This document shows, in pieces, positions 51,991 to 60,433 of a stretch of DNA of 64,000 nucleotides (within the stretch, counting starts at the first letter, position 1; each line of letters starts with the position of its first letter). Under the pieces are notes generated by a model. It had not been told where the DNA came from. It saw only the letters and a list, made by a program, of their open reading frames with translations, and did not search any database. Position numbers and translations under genes: made by a program. The stretch is from JBOEGW01 sp050633625 (lineage in GTDB: Bacteria; Pseudomonadota; Alphaproteobacteria; Rhodobacterales; Rhodobacteraceae), in NCBI GenBank assembly GCA_050633625.1, contig JBOEGW010000001.1:382435-446434 (forward strand). Direction: 5' to 3'.

Positions 51991-52589
51991 CACTCAAACG
52001 AGATTTCGCTCTCTCCCATGGTCACCTGAACCTGGCGGCCTTGGCTTGCAAGCTCCGGGCCAATCAAGCCAAACTCGACTCGCGCAGGGGGCAGCTCGCC
52101 CCCGGTGTCGCCCTGCGTGACAAAGGCCCATAAAGCTGGTTCGTCCTTAAACTGATCCGCGCGCCCCGCAACGCGCAGGCGATCCCCGTCTTTGCTCACG
52201 TCAATATCTCCCCCCCAAGGCATGACAGTTTCAAGACATTGGATCATCAAGAAGGCGAGTTTTACATCGGTGCGCAGCGGATCTCCGGCCAAATTCCAAT
52301 GGATCCGCACCTTTCGCCCGTCCACGTTAGGCGTCAGCACATCGTTGATCTCGCGCGCCGAGACCACAGCACCAGGGGCCGCCGCGCCATAGGCCACACG
52401 GAAAAACTTGATCCGCGCATTGGCATTGCTCACACTTTCGCCAATCAACGCCATTTCCGGGCTATCGGGCACGCCAGACAGCTCCAGCAACTCAAGCCCA
52501 TTGCCGATCGCGCCCAAAGGGCTGATAAGGTCATGGCAGATACGTGATCCAACCAATGAAACAAGGTCGCGGGGCGGGGTATCACTCAT
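51987..52589 (-). CDS. chpT: Histidine phosphotransferase ChpT
   Basis: The 200-residue protein has the phospho-accepting H19 in SRICHDLISPLGAIGNGLEL, then a degenerate ATPase-like C-terminal part, as in Caulobacter ChpT. It relays phosphate from CckA to CtrA and CpdR, controlling motility and gene transfer in Rhodobacterales. The start at 52589 has a GGAG site; an ATG six codons upstream is possible. Confidence 0.9.
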   Translation of the reverse strand: MSDTPPRDLVSLVGSRICHDLISPLGAIGNGLELLELSGVPDSPEMALIGESVSNANARIKFFRVAYGAAAPGAVVSAREINDVLTPNVDGRKVRIHWNLAGDPLRTDVKLAFLMIQCLETVMPWGGDIDVSKDGDRLRVAGRADQFKDEPALWAFVTQGDTGGELPPARVEFGLIGPELASQGRQVQVTMGESEISFEC

Positions 52590-52663
52590 AAGGGGCTCCG
52601 GGGTCAATTTGGGTCTGTTGTGAAATCTGTGGCGAAATCTGTGGCAAAAGGAGTCGGGACATC

Positions 52664-52849
52664 ATGGCAGATATGGGATCAGTATTGGAGCCAGGGATGC
52701 TGGTGCGCCACCCGAACAAACCAGACTGGGGGCTTGGGCAGGTACAATCCAACATCGGCGGCAAAGTCACCGTCAACTTCGAACATGTAGGTAAACAAGT
52801 GATTGAAATTTCCCGCATTGATCTCACTTTGGTGTTTGACACGCCCTAA
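52664..52849 (+). CDS. DUF3553 small protein
   Basis: The 61-residue protein has the compact DUF3553 pattern LVRHPNKPDWGLGQVQS and KVTVNFEHVGK, resembling CarD/Tudor-like small beta domains. The function is unknown. An AAAAGGAG site is upstream. It lies between chpT (divergent) and olsB. Confidence 0.82.
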   Translation: MADMGSVLEPGMLVRHPNKPDWGLGQVQSNIGGKVTVNFEHVGKQVIEISRIDLTLVFDTP

Positions 52850-53022
52850 ATCCCGCAGGCGCGCGCTTTGTCCTTTTGGCCTGTGTCTTTTCACCTTAAA
52901 ATAGTTAACTAAATGATAACACAGCTTTTGCGAGAACAATTGGCTCACCTATCAGGCAAGTGTTGCCAAAGAGGCGAGGGCAACCTAGTAGAGTTGGATT
53001 GACTAGGGGAGAAACGGGCGCG

Positions 53023-53829
53023 ATGGCGAAAGCCACACCACAATTCGAGCTGCGCTTGGCGCGTGGAGACGACGACCTGAAGGCCGGCCAGCGTTTGCGC
53101 TACGATGTGTTCGTGGAGGAACTCGGTGCCAGTGGCTCGCTTGTGGACCATGAAAACCGGCTGGAACGCGACGAATTTGATCCGTTTTTCGATCACCTCT
53201 TATTGTTTGACGTTGCTGCGCCCGGCGCCCCCTGCGTTGGGGCCTACCGCGTCATGCGCGACGATCAGGCGGCCTTGATGGGGCGTTATTATTCAGAGGA
53301 CGAATACGACCTGACGGCGCTGCGCAACTCGGGGCGTAAACTTCTGGAACTTGGCCGCTCCTGCGTGCACCCGGAGTATCGCGGCGGGCCTGCGCTTGCT
53401 CAGCTTTGGGCCGGGCTGCTGGACTATCTCAGCGCCCATAAAATCGAGGTGATGTTTGGTGTCGCCAGTTTCCATGGCACCGATATTGACGCATTAAAAC
53501 AACCCCTTGCCCATTTGCACCATAATTTCCTCGCGCCTGAGGATTTGCGGGTCAAGGTCTTGCCCGAACATGCACAAACCATGGACCTGCTGCCCGCCAT
53601 TGAGGTTGATGAGCGCGCTGCGATGGGGCAAATGCCTTCGCTGATCAAAGCCTATTTGCGCCTTGGGGGGCGGGTCGGAGAGGGGGCCTTCGTCGATAAA
53701 CCCTTCAACACAACCGATGTCTGCATTCTCGTGGACATGGCGAAAGTCCCGGAAAAGAAACGCAATGTCTACGCGCGTATCGGCGCACGCGATCCCAAAC
53801 GGGAGCCACAAACGGACCCGAAATCGTGA
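53023..53829 (+). CDS. olsB: Ornithine N-acyltransferase OlsB
   Basis: The 268-residue protein has the GNAT-like OlsB/hemolysin-type fold: RLRYDVFVEELG near residue 25, RSCVHPEYRGG, and GVASFHGTD in the middle. It transfers a 3-hydroxyacyl chain from acyl carrier protein to ornithine, the first step to phosphate-free ornithine lipids. The start at 53023 follows an AGGGGAGAAACG site. The stop overlaps olsA by 4 bases. Confidence 0.9.
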   Translation: MAKATPQFELRLARGDDDLKAGQRLRYDVFVEELGASGSLVDHENRLERDEFDPFFDHLLLFDVAAPGAPCVGAYRVMRDDQAALMGRYYSEDEYDLTALRNSGRKLLELGRSCVHPEYRGGPALAQLWAGLLDYLSAHKIEVMFGVASFHGTDIDALKQPLAHLHHNFLAPEDLRVKVLPEHAQTMDLLPAIEVDERAAMGQMPSLIKAYLRLGGRVGEGAFVDKPFNTTDVCILVDMAKVPEKKRNVYARIGARDPKREPQTDPKS

Positions 53830-54647
53830 GCCCCACATGGGATGACGGCACCTCACCTGAGCTTGGGGCGATTTCGCCCCTCGGCTATCTGCGCGCCTTC
53901 TGTCGCGGCGTCCCGCTCGTGCTGCTGTTGATCCTTGGCCTCGCCCTAACGCTTATTTTGCGCCCCTTCGAGCGGCTCATCGCGCGCCAGTCGCGCCCCT
54001 TGACCCCCTATATCACATGCGCGGTCTGCACCGGTGCGCTGGCGCTCATGGGGATCAAACTGCGCCGGATTGGCACGCCCATGAAAGGGGCGGGGGCCGT
54101 CGTCGCAAATCACTCGTCATGGCTCGATATATTTGCGCTCAACGCCCGCAAACGGGTCTACTTCGTTGCCAAATCCGAAGTGGAAGGCTGGGCCGGTATC
54201 GGCTGGCTTGCCCGCGCCACAGGTACAGTCTTCATCAAACGAGACCGCCGCGAAGCCCGCACCCAGGTTGCAGGCTTTCGCACCCGCCTTGCGGCCGGTC
54301 ATAAACTGCTGTTCTTCCCAGAAGGCACCTCAACAGACGGGCAGCGCGTCTTGCCCTTTCGCACAACCCTTTTTGCGGCGTTCTTTGACGAGTCTCTGCG
54401 CGACACTATGCGCGTTCAGCCCGTCACCCTCCTGTGGCACGGCCCCAAAGGCGCCGACCATCGGTTCTACGGTTGGTGGGGCGGCATGGATCTCGGACCA
54501 CATCTGTTGGCCGTCTTGGCACAGCGCCCACAAGGGCGCATCGACATCCACTACCACAGGCCCCTCAAGGTCGCAGATTTCCCAGACCGCAAGGCCCTCG
54601 CCAAAGCTCTGGAGGACGCCGTCCGCGCCCCTTTCCTTGTTTCCTAA
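53826..54647 (+). CDS. olsA: Lyso-ornithine lipid O-acyltransferase OlsA
   Basis: The 273-residue protein has one N-terminal membrane helix (~25-45) and the PlsC acyltransferase motifs NHSSWLD, the F-I-K-R block and FPEGTSTDG. It adds the second acyl chain to lyso-ornithine lipid. A GTG start overlaps the olsB stop. Its last codons overlap an intergenic repeat element on the other strand. Confidence 0.9.
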   Translation: MSPTWDDGTSPELGAISPLGYLRAFCRGVPLVLLLILGLALTLILRPFERLIARQSRPLTPYITCAVCTGALALMGIKLRRIGTPMKGAGAVVANHSSWLDIFALNARKRVYFVAKSEVEGWAGIGWLARATGTVFIKRDRREARTQVAGFRTRLAAGHKLLFFPEGTSTDGQRVLPFRTTLFAAFFDESLRDTMRVQPVTLLWHGPKGADHRFYGWWGGMDLGPHLLAVLAQRPQGRIDIHYHRPLKVADFPDRKALAKALEDAVRAPFLVS

Positions 54648-54690
54648 ATACCTCGGGTGAGCGCGGCACGCGCGAGGGCAGCGCCCTCAA
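54626..54690 (-). repeat. Composite intergenic element, copy D
   Basis: On the minus strand a GAGGGC-GCT-GCCCTC hairpin (about 54674-54688) precedes CACCCGAGGTATTTAGGAAA and ACAAGGAAAG (54631-54656). It lies between convergent olsA and the thiE-like gene and reaches into the olsA 3' end. Confidence 0.6.
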
Positions 54691-54699
54691 ACCACGTTG

Positions 54700-55320
54700 C
54701 TAACTGCGCGCCGCCGCAAGTGTCTTGAGCGCGCTCATCGGATCCTCAGCGCCCCAAACTTCATCACCGAACGAGAAAAAATCCGTACAGGGCGTCATCG
54801 CGCGCACCAAGTCGGCGCTCAACCCGCCGCTGGCCACAACAGGCACCTCAATCATTTCGCTCCACCACTGAAACAACTCAAGCTCCGCAACACTGCCGTC
54901 CCCAAGCTGGCTCGCTCCGACCGGACCAAAGGCCACGTAATCGGCACCGGCTTCGCCTGCGTTCAACCCCTCATGGCGCGACGGGCCGCAGAACGCGCCA
55001 ACAATCGCATCCGCGCCGAGGTCTTCGCGGGTCTTGCGCACAAGCTTCGCCCCATCGGAAAAATGCACCCCGTCAAGGCCAAGCCGCTCCACCATCAACA
55101 CGTGGTCGGCAATCACCACAGCAATATCGCGCGCATGGCACACTTCGCGACAGGCATCGGCCGCGCGCGAAATCACGTCTTCGTCGCGGGTGGCCAAATC
55201 AAGGCGGACACAGGCAATGTCCACGGCGTCCAAGGCCCCGGCGAGAATGTCAGGAAAGCTATCCAGCGCAATCACGGGAGGGGTCACGAGGTAGAGTTGT
55301 GGAAGCTCAAGATCGGCCAT
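54700..55320 (-). CDS. Thiamine phosphate synthase-like TIM-barrel protein
   Basis: The 206-residue protein has the ThiE/TenI fold with PQLYLVTPP at the start, LGLDGVHF and GADYVAFGPV, and SGGL near the phosphate site. The Thr/Lys-rich loop usually following GPVF in ThiE (T-x-T-K) is not present, so activity as thiamine phosphate synthase is uncertain; a TenI-like role is possible. An AAAGGACCG site precedes the ATG. Confidence 0.72.
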   Translation of the reverse strand: MADLELPQLYLVTPPVIALDSFPDILAGALDAVDIACVRLDLATRDEDVISRAADACREVCHARDIAVVIADHVLMVERLGLDGVHFSDGAKLVRKTREDLGADAIVGAFCGPSRHEGLNAGEAGADYVAFGPVGASQLGDGSVAELELFQWWSEMIEVPVVASGGLSADLVRAMTPCTDFFSFGDEVWGAEDPMSALKTLAAARS

Positions 55321-55458
55321 GGGACGGTCCTTTGGTTGGATTCGCCGTTTCATACCCACCTTTTGCGTCCTTGACCACGTTTGCCGCCTGTTCAAGAGCG
55401 GTTTTCGCGCAGGGTGCGCCCTCTTGTGCCTTACGCCTGCGCATCGTAACACCGCGCC

Positions 55459-56217
55459 ATGACTGAAAAGAGCGACAAAAAAGCCGGGCCGGCGCCCGCA
55501 ATCGTATTGGTCCGCCCCCAGATGGGCGAAAATATCGGCGCGGCGGCGCGGGCGATGCTGAATTTCGGCCTCGACCGGATGCGTCTCGTCGCACCTCGCG
55601 ATGGCTGGCCCAACCAAGCTGCGGTGGCGATGGCCTCTGGGGCGGGGCGGGTCTTGGATGCGGCAAATATCTATGAAGACCTGCCAACAGCTCTGGCGGA
55701 TTGTGACTATGTGCTGGCAACAACGGCGCGTCACCGCGAGCTTGTGAAACCAGTGCTGACCCCGGAGGCGGCGATGGCGCAGGTTCGGGCGATGCAGGCT
55801 GAGGGCAAGCGGGTGGCGATTTTGTTTGGCCCGGAGCGCGCAGGTCTTGAGAACGAGGATGTCGCGCGGGCAAATGCGCTTGTGACCTTTCCTGTGAACC
55901 CGGAATTTGCCTCGCTTAATCTTGCGCAATCCGTGCTGTTGACCGCCTATGAATTCGGTCGCCAAGGATACGATGGGCCGCATGAGGTCTTACCGCTTGC
56001 GAAAACCGAGTTGGCCAGTCATGTGGAGGTGGAGGCGCTGGCGGATCACTATGAACAACGTCTTGAGGCTGTTCGGTTTTTCTACCCGCCGACCAAAGCG
56101 CCCGGCATGAAGGTCGTCTTGCGCAATATGTGGACGCGACTGGGGCTGACGCGCGCGGACGTGCAGATGTTGCACGGGATGTTGCGCCAGCTGATCCGGG
56201 ATCGGTCACAGGATTAG
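55459..56217 (+). CDS. trmJ: tRNA (cytidine/uridine-2'-O-)-methyltransferase TrmJ
   Basis: The 252-residue SPOUT protein has VLVRPQMGENIGAAARAM near the start, LFGPERAGLENEDV and LNLAQSVLLTAYEF, the three knot motifs. It methylates position 32 of tRNAs. The ~85-residue C-terminal helical region is usual for TrmJ. No clear ribosome site is visible before the ATG. Confidence 0.88.
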   Translation: MTEKSDKKAGPAPAIVLVRPQMGENIGAAARAMLNFGLDRMRLVAPRDGWPNQAAVAMASGAGRVLDAANIYEDLPTALADCDYVLATTARHRELVKPVLTPEAAMAQVRAMQAEGKRVAILFGPERAGLENEDVARANALVTFPVNPEFASLNLAQSVLLTAYEFGRQGYDGPHEVLPLAKTELASHVEVEALADHYEQRLEAVRFFYPPTKAPGMKVVLRNMWTRLGLTRADVQMLHGMLRQLIRDRSQD

Positions 56218-56240
56218 GACCAAGCGGCGCGGCCCCTCAA

Positions 56241-56342
56241 GCTCGCACTGTTGATGAGAGGCTCTGCCCCTCGTGCTCGCACTTTAGACGAGGGGCTCTG
56301 CCCTTCGTGCTCGCACTTTAGACGAGGGGCGCTGCCCCTCGT
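56241..56342 (+). repeat. Three 34-bp tandem repeats of a hairpin unit
   Basis: Units start at 56241, 56275 and 56309, each GCTCGCACTT...GGGGC-x-CTGCCCCTCGT-like with an internal GAGGGGC/GCCCCTC hairpin; the first is the most diverged. They run into the box of composite element copy C. Confidence 0.85.
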
Positions 56343-56372
56343 GCTCCCCGAGGTATTTTTGAACCAAAGAAG
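56322..56372 (+). repeat. Composite intergenic element, copy C
   Basis: The hairpin CGAGGGGC-GCT-GCCCCTCG of the last tandem unit (about 56322-56341) leads to CCCCGAGGTATTTTTGAA and CCAAAGAAG (56346-56372). It lies between convergent trmJ and dsbB. Confidence 0.7.
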
Positions 56373-56379
56373 CAGGGCG

Positions 56380-56847
56380 TTAGCTGGCTTTGCGGGCGGC
56401 CATGATCCAGAGGAGCGCCAGTCCGAAGGACAGGATCGCGTTGAGGTTGGCCATTGTGAAGCCAAACAGCTCCCACGGGATGTCGTCGCAGCGCACAAGC
56501 GGGGCTGTCATGATGTGATCCAGCAGTTCGTCCGCGGAAAGGTTTGCGACGGAGCTGGAGGTGCAGGATGTTGGCCCCTCCCACATCCCACGCTCCACCC
56601 CGGAGTGATACACGCCGATGCCAGCGGTCGTCAGCGCCGCAAGCGCGCCAAGCCAGGCCAGGGCGCGGTGCGACAGCGATAGCGCAAGGGCGCCAATCGC
56701 AAGGGCCACGAAATGTGGATAGCGTTGCCACCAGCACAGTTTGCACGGCGCATAGCCGAGCGCTTGGAACAGATATGCCCCAACAATAAGCGCAAACGAG
56801 CCCGCCGTGGCCAGAGCGGCCAGCTGTTTCCAAGTCATGTGTTTCAT
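56380..56847 (-). CDS. dsbB: Disulfide bond formation protein DsbB
   Basis: The 155-residue protein has four membrane helices and the two cysteine pairs, C35-K-L-C38 in the first periplasmic loop and C95/C120 in the second. It oxidises DsbA and passes electrons to quinone. This fits the needs of a cell exporting many cytochromes. The start overlaps the upstream YqaA gene (ATGA). Confidence 0.9.
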   Translation of the reverse strand: MKHMTWKQLAALATAGSFALIVGAYLFQALGYAPCKLCWWQRYPHFVALAIGALALSLSHRALAWLGALAALTTAGIGVYHSGVERGMWEGPTSCTSSSVANLSADELLDHIMTAPLVRCDDIPWELFGFTMANLNAILSFGLALLWIMAARKAS

Positions 56848-57422
56848 AAGAATTTCACCGCGTAGAAGCCTGCGCTAAGAAGCACAATAAAGATCGTGAA
56901 CATAAGGCCCAATCGCTTTTCAATGAAATCACGAATAGGTGCGCCAAACTTCCACAAGAGCGCTGCGACGATAAAGAACCGCAAACCGCGCGCGAGGATG
57001 GACGCCACCAAGAACACGCCAAAATTCAGCCCCGTTGAGCCAGATAGGATTGTGATGATCTTATACGGGAAGGGCGTCACGCCTGCGGCCAGCACCGCCC
57101 ATGCGCCCCACTCATTATAGGTGGCAGCGAAATGTTCGAATTGATCGGTCTTGCCATAGAAATCGAGCACCGGTTGGCCGATGGTGTCCAGCAACGCATA
57201 GCCGATGTAATAGCCAAAGAGGCCCCCCAGCACAGACGCCACAAGCGCGACAAAGGCAATCAAGAAGGCCCGGTTGGGACGCGCTATGATCATCGGGATC
57301 AACAATAAATCCGGTGGGATCGGGAAAAACGAGCTTTCCGCAAAGGCCACAGCCGCCAGCGCCCAGAGTGCGTATCGGCCGGAGGCCAAAGCGATGGTCC
57401 AGTCGTAAAGTCGTTTGATCAT
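56844..57422 (-). CDS. YqaA/DedA-type membrane protein
   Basis: The 192-residue protein has about four or five helices and the SNARE-associated/DedA family segments FAESSFFPIPPDLLLIPM and GVTPFPYKIITI. Relatives are lipid or undecaprenyl-phosphate flippases; the exact role here is unknown. The start at 57422 is preferred to starts up to 135 bases upstream, which would overlap the divergent peptidase gene. It is translationally coupled to dsbB. Confidence 0.85.
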   Translation of the reverse strand: MIKRLYDWTIALASGRYALWALAAVAFAESSFFPIPPDLLLIPMIIARPNRAFLIAFVALVASVLGGLFGYYIGYALLDTIGQPVLDFYGKTDQFEHFAATYNEWGAWAVLAAGVTPFPYKIITILSGSTGLNFGVFLVASILARGLRFFIVAALLWKFGAPIRDFIEKRLGLMFTIFIVLLSAGFYAVKFL

Positions 57423-57545
57423 GGTCTGCCTGTGGTGCGCGTTTGTTTTGCCCGTTGCACCACGCAGGGGCGCTTTGGTCAAGGAATGATTGGTTGCGCT
57501 TGTGCGGCACTTGGGTAGGGTTTGCTGAAAGAGCGAGGGCTTGAG

Positions 57546-58403
57546 ATGAAGTGGCAAGGACGGCGCGGAAGCCGCAATATTGAAGATCGGCGCGCGTCTC
57601 GCTCCGCAACGGGTGGGCGCAAAGGTCAGATGGGGCTTGTGGGTGTCCTTGTTATTTTGGCCTTTGGCTATTTCACTGGGATTGATGTGTCCTCCTTGTT
57701 GAGCGGGCAGGGGGGCGTCGCCACATCAACGGGTGGGGGCGACATAACAGCAGCGGACGAACAAGCCGCACAGTTTGTGTCGGTGACTTTGGCGGATACC
57801 GAAGACATTTGGGCCACGAAATTCAAGGTGCAGGTGGGGCGCGCCTATCAGCCGCCGGTCTTGGTGCTCTTTAAGGGCGCGACGCAATCGCCCTGCGGCG
57901 GCGCATCGGGCGCGACTGGCCCTTTCTATTGTCCGGCGGATCGGAAGGTCTATTTGGACACGGATTTCTTCACAACGATGAGTCGGCAACTTGGCGCATC
58001 AGGCGATTTTGCCGCGGCCTATGTTGTGGCGCATGAGGTCGCGCATCATGTGCAAAACGAGCTTGGCATCTTGGGGCAGGCCAATCGGCTTCGTGCGCAG
58101 GTGTCGCAACAGGAAAGCAACGCGATTTCTGTGCGAATCGAACTTCAGGCCGATTGTTATTCCGGCATTTGGGCGCGCGAAGCGGATGCGCGCTTTGGAT
58201 CAGTGGAGGAGGGCGACATTGCCGAAGCGATGAATGCTGCCAAACAAATCGGTGATGACACGCTGCAACGCAACGCCGGAAAACGTCCCATGCCGCACAC
58301 CTTCACCCATGGCACATCGGCGCAACGTCAACGCTGGTTCGCCAAAGGCTACAAAACCGGCAACCTGAAAGCCTGCGACACCTTCTCGGCGCAGCAGCTC
58401 TAG
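57546..58403 (+). CDS. YpfJ-type neutral zinc metallopeptidase
   Basis: The 285-residue protein has a membrane anchor (~30-48) and a zinc site H163-E164-x-x-H167 in VVAHEVAHHVQ. It ends with the family's HGTSAQRQRWFAKGYKTG segment. Its role is not known. A GAGGGCTTGAG site precedes the start at 57546, and the first 27 residues are strongly basic. Confidence 0.88.
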   Translation: MKWQGRRGSRNIEDRRASRSATGGRKGQMGLVGVLVILAFGYFTGIDVSSLLSGQGGVATSTGGGDITAADEQAAQFVSVTLADTEDIWATKFKVQVGRAYQPPVLVLFKGATQSPCGGASGATGPFYCPADRKVYLDTDFFTTMSRQLGASGDFAAAYVVAHEVAHHVQNELGILGQANRLRAQVSQQESNAISVRIELQADCYSGIWAREADARFGSVEEGDIAEAMNAAKQIGDDTLQRNAGKRPMPHTFTHGTSAQRQRWFAKGYKTGNLKACDTFSAQQL

Positions 58404-58433
58404 GGCCTTCATAACTCTGAAGAAAAGCGCGGT

Positions 58434-58520
58434 TGGTACCCATGGTCGGACTCGAACCGACAAGGTGTTGCCACCGGGGGATTTTGAATCCCCTGCGTCT
58501 ACCAATTCCGCCACACGGGC
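58434..58520 (-). tRNA. tRNA-Leu (anticodon CAA)
   Basis: The minus strand folds as an 87-base class-II tRNA: acceptor GCCCGTG, anticodon loop TTCAAAA giving CAA (reads UUG), a variable arm, GGTTCGAGTCC in the T arm and encoded CCA. Confidence 0.95.
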
Positions 58521-58667
58521 CGCGCGCCCTTCCTCTAACCGCATGTGCGAGCGGGGTCAATTGCCTGATTGCTGTTCTTTTCGCGATATTGTCGGGGCGG
58601 GCGGATCGACGTAGCGTTTCATAAGAATTGATCGGCGGAATTGATCGGCACGGCGGTGGGAGGGGAA

Positions 58668-59465
58668 ATGGAACTTTCAGGAAAAACGGTTGTGGTCACC
58701 GGAGGTGGCAGTGGCATCGGGCGGGCGCTTGTCGCGGCGCTTTTGGCGCAGGGGGCGCGGGTTGCGGCGGTGGACTTGGATGAGGCGGGGCTTGAGGAAA
58801 CCAAGGTGCAACTTGGCTCGGGCGATCGGTTGACGGGTTTTGTGGCCAATATCGCGGATCGTGCCCGCGTCATGGCGCTGCCTGATGAGATCGAAACCGC
58901 GCTTGGCCCGGTGGATATACTGATCAACAACGCCGGGGTGATACAGCCGTTTGCGGATTTCAACGATCTGTCCTTTGAGGTGATTGATCGTATGGTCACT
59001 GTGAATCTGGTGGGACCGATCAACATGACAAAAGCGTTCTTGCCGCGTTTGATGGCGCGCCCGGAGGCGCATTTGGTCAATGTTTCCTCGATGGGCGGCT
59101 TTATTCCGTTTCCGGGGCAAACCCTTTACAGCGCGTCCAAAGCGGCGGTGAAGGTGATGACCGAAGGGATTTATGCCGAAACCCTTGGCAGCTCGGTTCA
59201 TGTCAGCGTGGTGTTACCGGGGGCGGTGAACACCAATATCATGAAGAACTCCGGCGTTGAGAGCGCAGAGGACCTAAGCGATGCTGCCTCGGCGCAGGCG
59301 CTCCCCGCCGATGAGGCCGCGAAGATCATTCTTGAAGGGATTGAAGCGAATAAGCTGCATATCCTTGTGGGGAAGGATTCCCGACTGTTGTTCAAGCTTG
59401 TGCGGCTCATGCCGGCGCGGGCGATCCGCATCATTCAGAAGCAAATGAAAAAGATGGGCCGGTGA
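58668..59465 (+). CDS. SDR-family oxidoreductase
   Basis: The 265-residue protein has the TGGGSGIG cofactor loop, NNAGV and the catalytic YSASK. The C-terminal MPARAIRIIQKQMKKM is amphipathic and basic and may contact membrane. The substrate is unknown. A strong GGGAGGGGAA site precedes the ATG at 58668. Confidence 0.85.
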   Translation: MELSGKTVVVTGGGSGIGRALVAALLAQGARVAAVDLDEAGLEETKVQLGSGDRLTGFVANIADRARVMALPDEIETALGPVDILINNAGVIQPFADFNDLSFEVIDRMVTVNLVGPINMTKAFLPRLMARPEAHLVNVSSMGGFIPFPGQTLYSASKAAVKVMTEGIYAETLGSSVHVSVVLPGAVNTNIMKNSGVESAEDLSDAASAQALPADEAAKIILEGIEANKLHILVGKDSRLLFKLVRLMPARAIRIIQKQMKKMGR

Positions 59466-60240
59466 TGAACAGGGCGTAAACGCGCTGCGCAAATTATGCT
59501 GTTTATGGTGAATGATTCGTAACCGACGCGGCTGGGGTGTTCACGGATTTCGGTGAAATCGGCGGATATGGGCCGATTGATGCTGAATTGAGAACGTTAA
59601 CCTTGTCGTCTTTGTGCCTGATTTACCATTGCAACAGATCGTTTTGTTTCCATCCCGGACTTGGTTCGATAAGTGCAATTTGGAAACAATCCTGTGGATG
59701 GTTTGGCGAGGCGCCGCGAAATTCTGTGGATAACTGACCAGATCTGGGGATGAACTGGGGGTTATCCCATAGACGGCTTCCCACACATGTCCGATTTGTT
59801 TCCTCACCCGAAACAATAGCATTTTACACGCCTGTTACAGACCACCGCTTTGACCCGAATTGTTAACGAGTCATGGGGGTAATTCGCCGTTTTTACGTCA
59901 GAATTTACTTTTGCCCCGCACCGGGACGCGGTAATTTGTCCCTGCCCAACTGGGGGGCGATGTCTGTTTAGGCCACGGGGGCGGCCGCACGTAATCCACG
60001 GCTTGTCCGTGGAGTAGAGGTGTGTGTCGTGCTGCTCAATCGGGTAGTTTGGCAAGCTCGGATTGTGTCGAAATTGTGGACGTGGGGTCCTCATTTTCGC
60101 AACAATGCCGCGTCAGGTTCGCAATTGGGCCTGAATCTCTCTCCATGAAGCAAGGTGTGATCAAGCTGGAATGAAAACCGTCATGGTTGGCATTTCACGT
60201 TTGGCAGGAACGAGCACCGAAGGTGAGGGAAATAGAAGAC
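59466..60240. other. Gene-free 775-bp region ahead of the RTX gene
   Basis: No reading frame with coding character was seen on either strand. The left half is A/T-rich and contains three DnaA-box-like sequences within 78 bp (59693-59770) and two GTTAAC sites. A hairpin TCCACGG-N5-CCGTGGA lies at 59995-60013. The region probably contains the promoter and regulatory sites of the downstream surface-protein gene. Confidence 0.6.
59693..59770. promoter_or_regulatory. DnaA-box-like cluster
   Basis: TGTGGATAA (59725-59733) is a perfect DnaA box (TTATCCACA on the other strand). TGTGGATGG (59693-59701) and TTATCCCAT (59762-59770) each resemble it with one or two changes. Confidence 0.45.
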
Positions 60241-60432
60241 ATGATGTCTTTGTTTGATCTTAAGTTTGAAAGCGCCGCTCTTTTGAGTGGTGCCTTTGGC
60301 GTGCTCGGCTCCGACTTTTTTAACATGAGTGATACGGGGTGCCGTCCGGCAACTGCCGGTCATACCTCTAAACCCCGCACAGTGGCAGTCCAGAAACATA
60401 CCAGCCGCGGCAATGAGCAAGGGAAGCTTTAA
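60241..60432 (+). CDS. Small hypothetical protein ahead of the RTX gene
   Basis: This 63-residue reading frame begins MMSLFDLKFESAALLSGAFG, moderately hydrophobic, then becomes polar and basic. It ends one base before the ATG of the RTX gene, so the two could be translationally coupled. A GAGGGAA lies 12 bases upstream. It may be a real small protein, a leader peptide or chance; I do not recognise a family. Confidence 0.4.
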   Translation: MMSLFDLKFESAALLSGAFGVLGSDFFNMSDTGCRPATAGHTSKPRTVAVQKHTSRGNEQGKL

Positions 60433-60433
60433 G

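Noticed and set aside
56241..56342. Tandem 34-bp repeats as a CRISPR array
   Set aside because: The units are contiguous without unique spacers, and no cas genes are present.
59541..60094. Small minus-strand frames (93 and 96 residues) in the gene-free gap
   Set aside because: They lack ribosome sites and coding-like codon use, and they overlap the DnaA-box cluster and hairpin.
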